DNA of 64,000 nucleotides from contig NZ_CP056080.1 of the NCBI RefSeq assembly GCF_014217215.1, positions 682,001 to 746,000 of the forward strand. The letters are read 5' to 3'. Below the pieces are notes generated by a model. It searched no databases and had not been told where the DNA came from. It saw only the letters and a program-made list of their open reading frames with translations. Shown piece by piece: positions 27,472-37,357 of the stretch (its first letter is position 1; every line of letters starts with the position of its first letter). Source of the DNA: Rothia nasimurium (GTDB lineage: Bacteria; Actinomycetota; Actinomycetes; Actinomycetales; Micrococcaceae). The translations under genes and the position numbers were made by a program.

Positions 27472-27874
27472 ATGGTTTTTGGAAAGAAAATTCTTGGTAC
27501 CCTGAGCGCCCTTACGCTCTTGTTCGCTTTTACCCCGGTGAATGCCTATACTGGAGCCCCCCCCGTCCGATAATGCGGCGGCGGTGAGTTCCGTTGGTGA
27601 GTTTGCTAACGAAAAATCTGTATCGCCGCAGTGGATGGCTCCAGGGCAGAATGTACAGCATCCCCGAGAAGGAGGAACCTGGGAGTATGGTTTCTGGGAT
27701 GTTCATGTTCGCTCCTACTACACAGTGAATCGTTGTCACGGAAGCACGGTAGTTCATTCGAGCGGTCGGTCCATGCGTTCTATCGACACCGCGAGCGGGC
27801 AGCGTTCTATAGCGCATGTTTGGGCTATCAATGGACCCGGTAGTAACGCTTCATATTTTTACCGCGTCTGCTAG
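27472..27874 (+). pseudogene. Lactococcin 972-family bacteriocin precursor, frame interrupted at a C8 tract
   Basis: ATG 27472, behind GAAAGGA, opens a secretion signal (MVFGKKILGTLSALTLLFAF, then a VNA cleavage-like site). This frame stops at TAA 27571-27573, just after eight C residues (27557-27564). The +1 frame continues without a stop to TAG 27872 and encodes the mature part: GGTWEYGFW, a Tyr-rich segment, CHGSTVVHSSGR, SIDTASGQ, AHVWAI, ASYFYRVC. That pattern fits lactococcin 972-type peptides, which are Sec-exported and act on cell-wall synthesis via lipid II in the type member. Removing one C joins both halves into 133 residues. The break may be a phase-variable tract, a recent loss, or a sequencing error. 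Export/immunity-type genes follow. Confidence 0.82.
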
Positions 27875-27927
27875 ATATAGCTTCGCAGGATTGAGCATGT
27901 AGATTTTGGATACAACATAACATATGT

Positions 27928-27961
27928 AGTCTGGCTGGAGTGGCGTCTCTCTGGCCAGACT
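27928..27961 (+). terminator. Hairpin between the bacteriocin gene and its transporter genes
   Basis: AGTCTGGC (27928-27935) pairs with GCCAGACT (27954-27961), with a small inner GAG/CTC pairing. No T run follows, so it may only partly reduce read-through or may stabilise the upstream mRNA. Confidence 0.45.
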
Positions 27962-27997
27962 CACATAAGCCTTGAATATAACTCCGGGTGATAGATA

Positions 27998-30001
27998 ATG
28001 CGTTGGATAATTCGCTTAACCGCCTTTTTTCTGGCCCTTACAGTAGCTGTTTTAAGCCTTCAGCTAGTAGAAGCGGGGCAAAAAGATTATCCTCTGGGTG
28101 CCCAAGAAGCCTATAAACTTAAATTGGTAGCTAAGATAGCCCCGAAAGAAGAGCTCCTTCAAGACCTGCAAGAACTTACGCAGAAATATCAGGTTACCCT
28201 TGTAAGACCAATTCTCGATGAAGAGAATGAAGTACATAACCTTGCATGGTTCGGGGATGATTTACCTAAGAATCTGCAAATTAATTCACAAGAACATATT
28301 TACTGGCTCTCAGATCCGGAGCCCGGAACTGTTTTACCTGCTACAGAGCTTGCAGGTTCACCGATTAACGGTACCTACTATTCACTAACGGTAGCCCCTG
28401 AGAGTTTTAAGCAAGAGATTATTGCCTGGTCGCAGGAGATGGGGTTAGAAGTATCTTTCAGCGCGATAGAACCCAAGCCACTACTACCTGTTGCGGTCCT
28501 CTTTACTACCGCCATCGGTAACACGGTTCTAGCTCTGCTGGTACTCCTATTTGCCCTGATTGTTGCCTGGGTTATCTCAACTTCAAAAGCGCAGAGTACG
28601 TACCTTCTAGGGGGTATCCAGCCTTGGAGGATTCAGGCAATCTATACGTTTAAAGGTTCCCGCTGGTGTCTGGAGGGAATCCTGTGTGCGGGGCTTGCTG
28701 TTCTCGCCTATAAAATCTTTACCGGCTACCAAGACCAGCTTCTGCTGATGGCTGGGACACTGGCACAAGCTACCCTCTTGAGCGTACTGATGGCTCTTGT
28801 CCTTCTTTCCCTGGTGCTCTTTTCGGCGCGCCCCTCACTTGTGCATTTGGCTCATAGGACTTTCCCTTATGGAAAACTGAAATGGATAGGTGCTGTTGCT
28901 AGGCTTGCTGTTCTTGTTCTTATCATGATTATTATGCCGGGAACCCTCAACCAGGCAATCTCTGCTTACCGCTACCAGCAGGATCAGGGAATCTGGGAGA
29001 ACTACCAGGATCTCTACGTCGTATCCCTCAAAAACCTGTACGAGGAAAACTTTGATCAGGATAGCCAGGTGATGGATGATTTTATCTCTCTCGTAAACCA
29101 AAATAAGACTAGCTATTTAGCTCTTAATCTTGGGGACATGATTGAGATGCAACCGGACATGCTTGGGGGATATGAGGCTATTATTGTTGTCAATCGTGAA
29201 TGGCTTCAACGGCAAAATATTCAGCTAGAAGGTGCAGAGAAATCTAACGCAATTCAGGAGCTGAGCGCCCAGGACCTTCCCCAGTGGTTGATCGGGACCG
29301 CTGATCAGCCAGGGCAGATGTCCCTATGGTTGCGTGACGGAATAAGCCCAGAAGAGGCATTCAGCTATTACGTTTATCTAGGGCAAGAAGTCTTTATCCC
29401 GGGTACTGATAGCGCTTATGGTGGGGAAATCCATCATATTGACAACGCTATTTTCATTGTTCCTGATAAGTCCCTAGAAAGTTTGAGTACAGGTGGTTTC
29501 CTAATACCCGCTATGTCCAGCGGAAACCTCTTTTTCTCTGGAAAAGATAATCTTGAGAGCTATTCTTTGGAAACTGGGTTTAGCAGATATATTTTTGCAA
29601 TTGATTCGTTTGCGCAGTCAGGCTTGGAGGTTCTTAAGGAATACAGAGAATACTTGAAGTATTATGTGGTCTCTCTTATAGCGCTCTGTCTCGCTGTTCT
29701 TTATACCTCTTACCAGAGTGCCGCTGTGTGGTCCAATATCTATAAAAAACGGATATTTACACTAAGAACCTCCGGCATTGGCTATTACGCCCTCATTAAG
29801 AAAGAGATTGTACGGGAACTGACTCTTGCAGGTGCTGTAATCCTAGCGCTGGCAATAGCCCGGTTGTTCTTCAACCCCGGTATAGCCTTAGAAATCCTTA
29901 CCGTAACTGTTCTTTCTCTGTTTGCTTTCTGTGTTGCCCTCTATCTGAGCTACCTCAACCGCGCTAGGGCAAGCTTCGCTCAGGTATCTCAAAGAAAGTA
30001 G
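27998..30001 (+). CDS. Bacteriocin-associated multi-TM membrane protein (lactococcin 972 group)
   Basis: 667-aa integral membrane protein of the DUF1430 / bacteriocin-associated type. Membrane segments lie at about 5-25, 165-193, 222-242, 250-275 and 296-316, then a large extracytoplasmic domain (about 320-545), then segments at about 552-572, 605-625 and 630-655. The layout resembles FtsX/MacB-like permeases, so it probably pairs with the ATPase that starts 8 nt after its stop. In known loci such proteins accompany lactococcin 972-type peptides and are proposed to give export or immunity. Codon use is more AT-rich than in flanking genes, which suggests acquisition. Confidence 0.85.
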   Translation: MRWIIRLTAFFLALTVAVLSLQLVEAGQKDYPLGAQEAYKLKLVAKIAPKEELLQDLQELTQKYQVTLVRPILDEENEVHNLAWFGDDLPKNLQINSQEHIYWLSDPEPGTVLPATELAGSPINGTYYSLTVAPESFKQEIIAWSQEMGLEVSFSAIEPKPLLPVAVLFTTAIGNTVLALLVLLFALIVAWVISTSKAQSTYLLGGIQPWRIQAIYTFKGSRWCLEGILCAGLAVLAYKIFTGYQDQLLLMAGTLAQATLLSVLMALVLLSLVLFSARPSLVHLAHRTFPYGKLKWIGAVARLAVLVLIMIIMPGTLNQAISAYRYQQDQGIWENYQDLYVVSLKNLYEENFDQDSQVMDDFISLVNQNKTSYLALNLGDMIEMQPDMLGGYEAIIVVNREWLQRQNIQLEGAEKSNAIQELSAQDLPQWLIGTADQPGQMSLWLRDGISPEEAFSYYVYLGQEVFIPGTDSAYGGEIHHIDNAIFIVPDKSLESLSTGGFLIPAMSSGNLFFSGKDNLESYSLETGFSRYIFAIDSFAQSGLEVLKEYREYLKYYVVSLIALCLAVLYTSYQSAAVWSNIYKKRIFTLRTSGIGYYALIKKEIVRELTLAGAVILALAIARLFFNPGIALEILTVTVLSLFAFCVALYLSYLNRARASFAQVSQRK

Positions 30002-30009
30002 AATCTACT

Positions 30010-30639
30010 ATGATGCATTACCAAGTTCAACATTTGTCACATTCTATTGATGGTACGACTATATTTGAAAATTTTTCTTTAGATATTGCAGAACCGCAGA
30101 TGGTGGCTCTTACAGGCCCCTCGGGCAGCGGGAAAACCACCCTGCTTAATTGCCTGGGGCTGATTCTCAAAGCTAGCGCTGGAGAGATTCACATCGATGG
30201 TGAAAACGCACACCTGTGGTCAGAAAAGCAAAGGTTAGCTTTTTGGAGAGAGTCTGTTGCTTTTATCTACCAGGACTACGGCATTATTGATGAAGAAAAT
30301 GTGTCCTATAACGTTTCCCTCACTGGTTCTAACACCGCTACATCACAGGTGCTGGCGGCCCTCGATAGGGTAGGGATTGCTCATCTAGCAAACACGAGAG
30401 CAGTCAAGCTTTCCGGCGGCGAAAAACAGCGTCTGGGTATAGCGCGGGCTATCTATAAAAACGCAAAGATTATTTTTGCTGATGAACCTACAGCTTCCCT
30501 GGACGCCCACAACCGGCAATTGGTGCTGAACTATTTGAAAGAACAAGTTGCTGCCGGGTCGATAGTCTTGGTGGCAACCCACGATGAGGAACTAGCTACC
30601 CAGTGCGACAGAGTAGTTAGCTTGGCAGGTAGGCACTAA
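30010..30639 (+). CDS. ABC transporter ATP-binding protein (lactococcin 972 group)
   Basis: 209-aa ATPase of the MacB/LolD-like class. Walker A GPSGSGKTTLLN (about 36-47), signature LSGGEKQRLGIAR, Walker B IIFADEPTASLD and H-loop VATHDEE are all intact, so it should hydrolyse ATP. It lies 8 nt after the multi-TM protein and 11 nt before the small anchored protein. With the multi-TM protein it likely forms a two-part transporter that exports or expels the bacteriocin. AT-rich codon use as in the rest of the cassette. Confidence 0.93.
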   Translation: MMHYQVQHLSHSIDGTTIFENFSLDIAEPQMVALTGPSGSGKTTLLNCLGLILKASAGEIHIDGENAHLWSEKQRLAFWRESVAFIYQDYGIIDEENVSYNVSLTGSNTATSQVLAALDRVGIAHLANTRAVKLSGGEKQRLGIARAIYKNAKIIFADEPTASLDAHNRQLVLNYLKEQVAAGSIVLVATHDEELATQCDRVVSLAGRH

Positions 30640-30650
30640 AAGGAGAAAAG

Positions 30651-31001
30651 ATGAAGAAGCAACATAAAATTCTTGCACTGCTTGCCGGGCTTGCTCTACT
30701 GATTGTTGCGATTCCAGTAGCGCTAGGTTTTTCTTTTGGAAAATCTGGTGAAGTGGTTCGACCGGGTTGCGATTGGATGTCTACCCCTGAACAAGTAGAT
30801 CAAGCACTTGCACAGTACAAGGATTTAACCCAAGAAATAGAGGCTCTGGGTGAAGGTATCTCTGTAACCAAGACTCTTGCCTGCGATGACGAGAAAGCAC
30901 TGATTACTATCAGCTACACAGACAAAGGGGACTTTCAGAAGATTTCCGATGCTCTGCAAGAACCCCGCTACGATGCAAGCATAGAAGTTATCCGCCGCTG
31001 A
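30651..31001 (+). CDS. Small membrane-anchored protein of the bacteriocin cassette (unknown)
   Basis: 116 aa, family not recognised. One N-terminal hydrophobic segment (about 8-28, ILALLAGLALLIVAIPVALG) then about 85 residues that should face outwards. The soluble part has two cysteines (in PGCDWM and LACDDE) that could form a disulphide, and no lipobox. AAAGGAG precedes the ATG, 11 nt after the ABC ATPase. Its position and base composition put it in the bacteriocin operon; a role in immunity or as a transporter accessory is inference. The last 14 nt overlap the end of the convergent ligase gene. Confidence 0.7.
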   Translation: MKKQHKILALLAGLALLIVAIPVALGFSFGKSGEVVRPGCDWMSTPEQVDQALAQYKDLTQEIEALGEGISVTKTLACDDEKALITISYTDKGDFQKISDALQEPRYDASIEVIRR

Positions 31002-32130
31002 TTGCCTGGGCTACCAGGTCGTCGACCACTGCCCTCAAATCTCCCCGGTTCTCGTGTGCTACCCGGCGCTGGCGCTGATAGCCAGCCCCGGTCAGGCAGA
31101 TTCGCTCCACGTCCGCCAGTTCAGTTGAGCAGCCCAAATCAGTAGCGATACCCTCTAGCTTGTTGAGGAGCCCTAGGGTGTCGTCGGTGATCAGGCGTTC
31201 GGTGTTCTGGTTATCGAGAATGACGATGGCCTCGGTGCCGTAGCGGGCGGCCCGCCACTTGTTTTCCTGCACATGCCAGGGCTTAAGAGGCTCAATCCGT
31301 TTGCCTGCATCCAGTTGGCGGGAGAACCACTCCACCAGGCACTGGGTAAAGGCGGTCAGGGCGGTGATGTCACGAATAGAAGCCAGCCCGTCGTAGGCCC
31401 GCATTTCAATGGTGCCGTACTTAGGTACGGGGCGGACGTCCCACCGGTTTTCGCTGGGGTCATCAATGACGCCGGTGACTACCAGGTCGTTAAGGTAGTC
31501 CTCGTAGTCTTCCCAGCGTTCGAAAGTGAAGGGCAGGCCCGAGGTGGGCAGCTGCTGGAAAATCTGGGCCCGCTGGGAGGCAAACCCGGTATCTTCCCCT
31601 TCCCAGAAAGGGGAGGAGGCTGACAGGGCCAGCAAGTGGGGGTAGAAGTTGGTGAGCCCGTTGAGCACCGGCAGGGCTTTCGCACGGGAATCGACCCCGG
31701 TGTGCACATGTACCCCGTAGATGATTTGACGGCGGCCCCAAAACTGGGAACGGTCGAGCACCCGCAGGTAGCGATCCTTATCAACGACTTTTTGGTCCAG
31801 GGCCCGGGAGAAGGGGTGGGTGCCGGCAGAGAAGAAGGCTAGGCCCAGGTGGTCGGTAACGGATTTCAGGACGCCGGTGGCCTGGGAGAGCTGGTCGGCG
31901 GCCTCCGCAGGGGTTCGGCAGATGCCGGTGACAAGCTCAACGGTATTATTCAAAAATTCGCCGGTGATATGGGCCCGGTCAGGGGCTGCTTCAAGAACCT
32001 GTGGGTGCTGTTCTTTCAGTAGCGCTAGCACTTCGTCTGCGCGGGAAGCCAGTTCGCGGGTTTCGGGGTCGAGGAGGGCGACCTCCCATTCCACACCAAT
32101 CGTGGACTGGTCTGATGGCTGAAAAATCAT
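30988..32130 (-). CDS. Carboxylate-amine ligase / glutamate-cysteine ligase-like (YbdK family)
   Basis: 380 aa of the GCS2/YbdK family, ATP-dependent ligases that join a carboxylate to an amine. TIGVEWEVALLDPETREL (N-terminal substrate region), HITGEFLNNTVELVTGIC, and QIIYGVHVHTGVDS are visible. Members show weak gamma-glutamylcysteine ligase activity in vitro; the in vivo role in mycothiol-making actinobacteria is unclear. Its end overlaps the end of the bacteriocin-cassette small protein by 14 nt. Codon use is GC-rich again, marking the cassette's right border. Confidence 0.85.
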   Translation of the reverse strand: MIFQPSDQSTIGVEWEVALLDPETRELASRADEVLALLKEQHPQVLEAAPDRAHITGEFLNNTVELVTGICRTPAEAADQLSQATGVLKSVTDHLGLAFFSAGTHPFSRALDQKVVDKDRYLRVLDRSQFWGRRQIIYGVHVHTGVDSRAKALPVLNGLTNFYPHLLALSASSPFWEGEDTGFASQRAQIFQQLPTSGLPFTFERWEDYEDYLNDLVVTGVIDDPSENRWDVRPVPKYGTIEMRAYDGLASIRDITALTAFTQCLVEWFSRQLDAGKRIEPLKPWHVQENKWRAARYGTEAIVILDNQNTERLITDDTLGLLNKLEGIATDLGCSTELADVERICLTGAGYQRQRRVAHENRGDLRAVVDDLVAQAISGG

Positions 32131-32240
32131 GCGCTGGCTCCAGGGTCTCGGTGCGGTGCTGGTTCTATCTTAGGGGCAGGGGCTAGCGCAGAAGAATCCG
32201 GCTCACTCTATGACGCCGCTGGTGAGATAGACGTAATAAA

Positions 32241-33521
32241 CTAGGCTGGCTCAGCCCAGATGGCCAGGCGCTGGGAGGCTGCGCCCTCGCCCAACCGGGT
32301 CAGGATGAGAACGGCTTCTTTCGCGGCAGTTCCCTTTTTCTTTTTCACCCCGGCGAGCAGGGTTGCCCGGAGCTTTTCAGGAACCACATCGACTCCCCGC
32401 TTTTTGACGGTCAGGGCGGTAACGCCCTGCTCTTTGACCCAGCGGCGCAACTTTTTCTCGTTGAGAGGCATGGTACCCAGGACGCGGTAGGCCCGGCCTA
32501 GCGGGCTAGTGGCGAGGGAATCTGAGGTCAGGTAGGCGATATTCTCATCAAGCAGGGTAGCCCCAATTGCTCGGGCAAAGTCTGCCACCAGGTGGGAGCG
32601 CACCACCGCGCCGTCGGGCTCAATCAGGTAAGCACCCAGCTCAGTGATCTCAACCGGATCTTCATCAGCTGACGCTGCAAGCGGTGAACTTATCTCACCC
32701 AGCACCTGCCGGGTGGTGGCGTCCGCCCCCAGTACTGTAGCTGACCGGGCAATCCCGGGGCGGGCCAGGGCATTGAACCAGAGCACCACCTCAACCACGG
32801 ACCCGCCGTGGCTGACCCACTCGGCCTCCACCCTGTTTGGAATGGCCTCGTGGGGCAGGCCCGGGCCTAGCTTGACCCCCATAGGAATTCCGGTTGCCGC
32901 CAGCTTCTGCAGAAAGGAAAAGGGTGGGGAGAAAGCTTCAGGGTCAAAAAGGCGGGAGGTGGTAGAGCCACCTTCAATCTCTCGGCGGGCTGGGTCTAGC
33001 CAGAGAGCGGCGACGTGCTCGCCGCTCACGGTGGTAAGTTTTTCGAGCTCAACCTGTTCTACATCGCCCACGAGCACCTGGGCGGACGGGTAGGGGGAGA
33101 GATTGTGGGCGGTCAGGGCTGCCGTAGCGGGGTCGAGCTCAACGGACGTCACCGCTAACCCTGCGCGGGCAAAGGCGAGGGAGTCTGCCCCCAGGCCGCA
33201 GCCTAAATCAGCAACTGAGGTAAGTCCGGCCTCGATGAAGCGGGCGGCGTGGTGGTCGGCGACGGCGGTGCGGGTGGCCTGCTCATAGCCGGCCTCGGTG
33301 AAAAGCATGTGCGAGGCTTCTTCCCCGAACTTGGTAGCCCCCAGGGTGCGAAGACGGGCCTGGGTCAGCAGGGCTGATGAGTCCTCGGCGCTGATGCCCT
33401 GAGCCCGGAGCCTGGAGACCGCCTGCAGGGAGTCAGCGGGGTTGTAGGGGACGAGCTGGTCAAGGGTTGCTAGCTGGTCAGCTGAGAAAGGGTGAGCACC
33501 GGCGCGGGGGAAAAAGGTCAT
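32241..33521 (-). CDS. Class I SAM-dependent methyltransferase with THUMP-like domain
   Basis: 426 aa. The SAM-binding motif VADLGCGLGADSLAFARAG lies near residues 100-118 with VELDPATAALTAHN as the following acidic loop; WLDPARRE is a possible catalytic-site segment. The C-terminal RRWVKEQGVTALTVKKRGVDVVPEKLR fits the THUMP-like domain of actinobacterial homologues, so RNA is a likely but unproven substrate. No Shine-Dalgarno; TAAACT lies 6 nt before the ATG. Confidence 0.85.
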   Translation of the reverse strand: MTFFPRAGAHPFSADQLATLDQLVPYNPADSLQAVSRLRAQGISAEDSSALLTQARLRTLGATKFGEEASHMLFTEAGYEQATRTAVADHHAARFIEAGLTSVADLGCGLGADSLAFARAGLAVTSVELDPATAALTAHNLSPYPSAQVLVGDVEQVELEKLTTVSGEHVAALWLDPARREIEGGSTTSRLFDPEAFSPPFSFLQKLAATGIPMGVKLGPGLPHEAIPNRVEAEWVSHGGSVVEVVLWFNALARPGIARSATVLGADATTRQVLGEISSPLAASADEDPVEITELGAYLIEPDGAVVRSHLVADFARAIGATLLDENIAYLTSDSLATSPLGRAYRVLGTMPLNEKKLRRWVKEQGVTALTVKKRGVDVVPEKLRATLLAGVKKKKGTAAKEAVLILTRLGEGAASQRLAIWAEPA

Positions 33522-33527
33522 GTGTCC

Positions 33528-33533
33528 AGTTTA
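33528..33533 (-). promoter_or_regulatory. -10 element placed for a leaderless methyltransferase transcript
   Basis: TAAACT on the minus strand ends 6 nt before the ATG at 33521. Confidence 0.4.
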
Positions 33534-33540
33534 AAGGTTT

Positions 33541-33686
33541 GGGCGGGGAAGACCCGCTGGTTCAGAAAGAGGAGGGGCGGGGGAAGACCCGCTAAAAGCC
33601 GACTGGCTGGGTCTGGCGTGAATCGGGCGAGCCCTCCAGGGCGAGCCCGAGAGGGTCAGTCGGCGCAAGCGGGTCTACCCCGCCCC
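33541..33686. repeat. Long structured inverted repeat with an internal direct repeat
   Basis: From 33574 to 33686 three stems stack: GGGGCGGGG (33574-33582) with CCCCGCCCC (33678-33686); AGACCCGCT (33585-33593) with AGCGGGTCT (33668-33676); GCCGACTG (33598-33605) with CAGTCGGC (33657-33664). In the centre, 33624-33649 is another nested palindrome (CGGGC/GCCCG around GCCCT/AGGGC). The outer left arm is also repeated directly at 33541-33558. It lies between two minus-strand genes. It has no poly-T, so it is more than a simple terminator. Confidence 0.8.
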
Positions 33687-33698
33687 GTCTCCAACCAA

Positions 33699-34931
33699 TT
33701 AAATTCCAGAACGCGCTTCGTCCTGTCCCTTATCTGCCCTTCTCCCTGTAGGCAGCTTTGTGATGGGCTGGGTGGCCAGTGCCCAGACAGCTCCGCCCAG
33801 GGCGCTAGAGCCGATGACGGTAAAGGCCACTGGGAGTGAAGAGATCAGCATGATGCCAGAGACTGCCAGGGGCCCTGCGACGATGGCGACCTGGGAGAAC
33901 ATAGACCAGATGGAGAGGAATTTGGCGCGTCCGATGTTGGGGGAGAGGTCGGCGCCGATGGTCATGTTGATGCCGGCGCCGAAGCCGTTGCCGATGGCCA
34001 TAAGGGCTAGACCTGTGATGAAGCCAGCGCTGGTGGGTAGTAGGGGAACGAGGATGAAGCCGGTGCCGAAAATGCTGAGGCAGAGGGCGAGGACGGCGGA
34101 GCGTCCTACTCGGTCTTTGAGGTAGCCTCCGGGGATCATGAGGACCATTTCGAGGGCTGATCCCAAGGCGATGGCTAGGGCGATCTGTGAGTCGTTCCAC
34201 CCTAGGTGTAGGCCCCAGAGGGCGGCGACGATGGGTTGGGTTACTCGGCTCATGGCGAGGGTAATAATGCCGAGGCCTGCGACCCAGACGGCGGGCCAGC
34301 GGACGGCTAGGGCGAGGTCTTCTTCGGTGCGGTTTGAGCGAGCTGTGCTGGTGGCGGTATCGAAACGTTGGTTCAGTTTGCGGATGCGCAAGCAAAGCGT
34401 GGCTGCGACGACGAGGGCGAGGGCGAAGAGGAAGACCGTCCAGGGGGGAAGCCAGAGAAGGAGGAGGGCTGAGGCGAGGGGCCCGGCGAGGGCACCTGCT
34501 CGTTGGGCGCCGCCGAGGGCGGTCATGGCTTTGCCACGGTCTTGGGCAGCGACAGTTTCTGCTAGTACGGATTGCCGGGCGAGCCCCCATGCGACGGTGG
34601 CTGGCACGCGAGCAACGTGGGCGAAAAAGTAGAGCCATAGAGCCCCTGCCAGGGGTAGGGCGAGGGAGAGCGCTGAAAGGGTGAGGGCTCCAGAGGCGCT
34701 GAGGGTTGCCCAGGTCATGGCTCGTTTGTCGCCTACACGGTCGATGCCTGCCCCTACCGGGACGGTGCAGATGAGGGCGAGGCCGCCCGCGGCGGCTACC
34801 AGCAGGGAGGCGAGTTCGGGTGAGGCTCCTAGCCTGATAGCTGCAATGATTTGGATGGGGACGACGGCCCCGAAGCCGGCTGCGAAGAGGAAGGAAGGGA
34901 CGAGTACCGGCCAGAAGATGAGTTTGAGCAT
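33699..34931 (-). CDS. MFS transporter
   Basis: About 410 aa with roughly 12 hydrophobic segments, a major facilitator of unknown substrate. VGAGIDRVGDKRAMTW after TM2 matches the MFS loop 2-3 motif (GxxxDRxGxR type), and GGYLKDRVGRSAVLALCLS repeats it in the second half. The ATG at 34931 was chosen because AGAAAGG lies 5 nt upstream; a TTG at 34964 in the same frame has no ribosome site. A drug or metabolite exporter is possible, but nothing in the neighbourhood names the substrate. Confidence 0.85.
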   Translation of the reverse strand: MLKLIFWPVLVPSFLFAAGFGAVVPIQIIAAIRLGASPELASLLVAAAGGLALICTVPVGAGIDRVGDKRAMTWATLSASGALTLSALSLALPLAGALWLYFFAHVARVPATVAWGLARQSVLAETVAAQDRGKAMTALGGAQRAGALAGPLASALLLLWLPPWTVFLFALALVVAATLCLRIRKLNQRFDTATSTARSNRTEEDLALAVRWPAVWVAGLGIITLAMSRVTQPIVAALWGLHLGWNDSQIALAIALGSALEMVLMIPGGYLKDRVGRSAVLALCLSIFGTGFILVPLLPTSAGFITGLALMAIGNGFGAGINMTIGADLSPNIGRAKFLSIWSMFSQVAIVAGPLAVSGIMLISSLPVAFTVIGSSALGGAVWALATQPITKLPTGRRADKGQDEARSGI

Positions 34932-35030
34932 GTTTGCCTTTCTGCCGGGTTTTGGGGCTTTCAACCTGTATTTTATTGCACATCAGTGGTGATGCTGGCG
35001 GTGCGCTGTCTGCGAAACCGGCGCCTTATC

Positions 35031-35091
35031 TTGCCCGTAGGGGGTGAGGGGAATAAAGTTTTAGTTAGCACTTGACCGCTGACAGTGCTAA
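35031..35091 (+). promoter_or_regulatory. groES-groEL promoter with CIRCE operator
   Basis: TTGCCC (35031-35036), a 17-nt spacer and TAAAGT (35054-35059) form the promoter. TTAGCACTT (35065-35073), 9 nt, and CAGTGCTAA (35083-35091) match the CIRCE consensus with one mismatched pair. The operator covers the transcription start, so heat-shock repressor HrcA should block initiation directly. Confidence 0.9.
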
Positions 35092-35152
35092 ATCGGCAGC
35101 CGGTAGCACCGCGACGATACCAGGTGTAGCCGTCTTAGCACCCCCACGGTCA

Positions 35153-35163
35153 CCCCCCCCCCC
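35153..35163 (+). repeat. C11 homopolymer in the groES 5' leader
   Basis: Eleven consecutive C residues, 42 nt before the groES ATG and inside the untranslated leader. Tracts of this length are prone to slippage during replication and to sequencing miscounts. Confidence 0.85.
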
Positions 35164-35205
35164 ATAAGTTTTACGCTGAGACCTCACTTGAAGGAGTACC
35201 TCACC

Positions 35206-35493
35206 ATGGCTATCAAGCCCCTCGAAGACCGCATTGTCGTTCAGATCGTTGAAGCAGAGCAGACCACCGCATCAGGTCTGGTAATCCCCGATACCGCTAA
35301 GGAAAAGCCCCAGGAGGCTAAGGTTATCGCTGTTGGCCCCGGCCGCATCGACGACAAGGGTAACCGCATCCCCGTTGACGTAGCTGAAGGCGATGTCGTT
35401 ATCTTCTCCAAGTACGGTGGCACCGAGGTTAAGTACGGTGGCGCTGAGTACCTGATTCTGTCAGCCCGCGACGTACTGGCTGTCGTTTCCTAA
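35206..35493 (+). CDS. groES: Co-chaperonin GroES
   Basis: 95-aa subunit of the heptameric lid of the chaperonin. [19 protein letters not shown], the mobile loop [18 protein letters not shown] and the terminal [14 protein letters not shown] are typical. The ATG at 35206 has AAGGAG (35191-35196). groEL follows after 55 nt. Regulated by the CIRCE element upstream. Confidence 0.97.
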   Translation: MAIKPLEDRIVVQIVEAEQTTASGLVIPDTAKEKPQEAKVIAVGPGRIDDKGNRIPVDVAEGDVVIFSKYGGTEVKYGGAEYLILSARDVLAVVS

Positions 35494-35542
35494 GTTTTCG
35501 CTGTTTCTACCGAATACAACACGAAACACGAGAAAGAAGTAA

Positions 35543-37144
<1,602 letters not shown>

Positions 37145-37192
37145 GGCTCCGCTCCAAGGTTCCTTCCCCGGAGCCCCTTTCGGGTACAGCAC

Positions 37193-37231
37193 ATCCCGCT
37201 CTTGCAGTGACTAACACCGTAAGGGCGGGAT
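37193..37231 (+). terminator. Intrinsic terminator after groEL
   Basis: ATCCCGC (37193-37199) pairs with GCGGGAT (37225-37231), continued by an imperfect CTT/AAG stem. TTTGCTTTTT follows. Confidence 0.75.
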
Positions 37232-37357
37232 TTGCTTTTTAAAGCAATTTTCCAGCCACCGAGAGTAACATTTTTAACTTGGTGTCATCCTGCTCGTTAC
37301 CCCTCAGCAACCGACCTTTTGGCACCAGACGATTGTCAGCAAAGGAGGTAGACCGCG

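Noticed and set aside
27542-27874. Stand-alone bacteriocin gene starting at ATG 27542
   Set aside because: It would lack the signal peptide, which lies intact in the other frame directly upstream, and has no ribosome site of its own.
30988-32130. Calling the YbdK-type gene gshA and predicting glutathione synthesis
   Set aside because: No glutathione synthetase is nearby, mshA indicates mycothiol, and YbdK proteins have uncertain physiological substrates.
34932-34964. TTG start for the MFS gene
   Set aside because: No ribosome site; ATG 34931 has AGAAAGG at proper spacing.
35135-35143. Second CIRCE element before groES
   Set aside because: Only the left half, TTAGCACCC, is present; there is no matching right arm.
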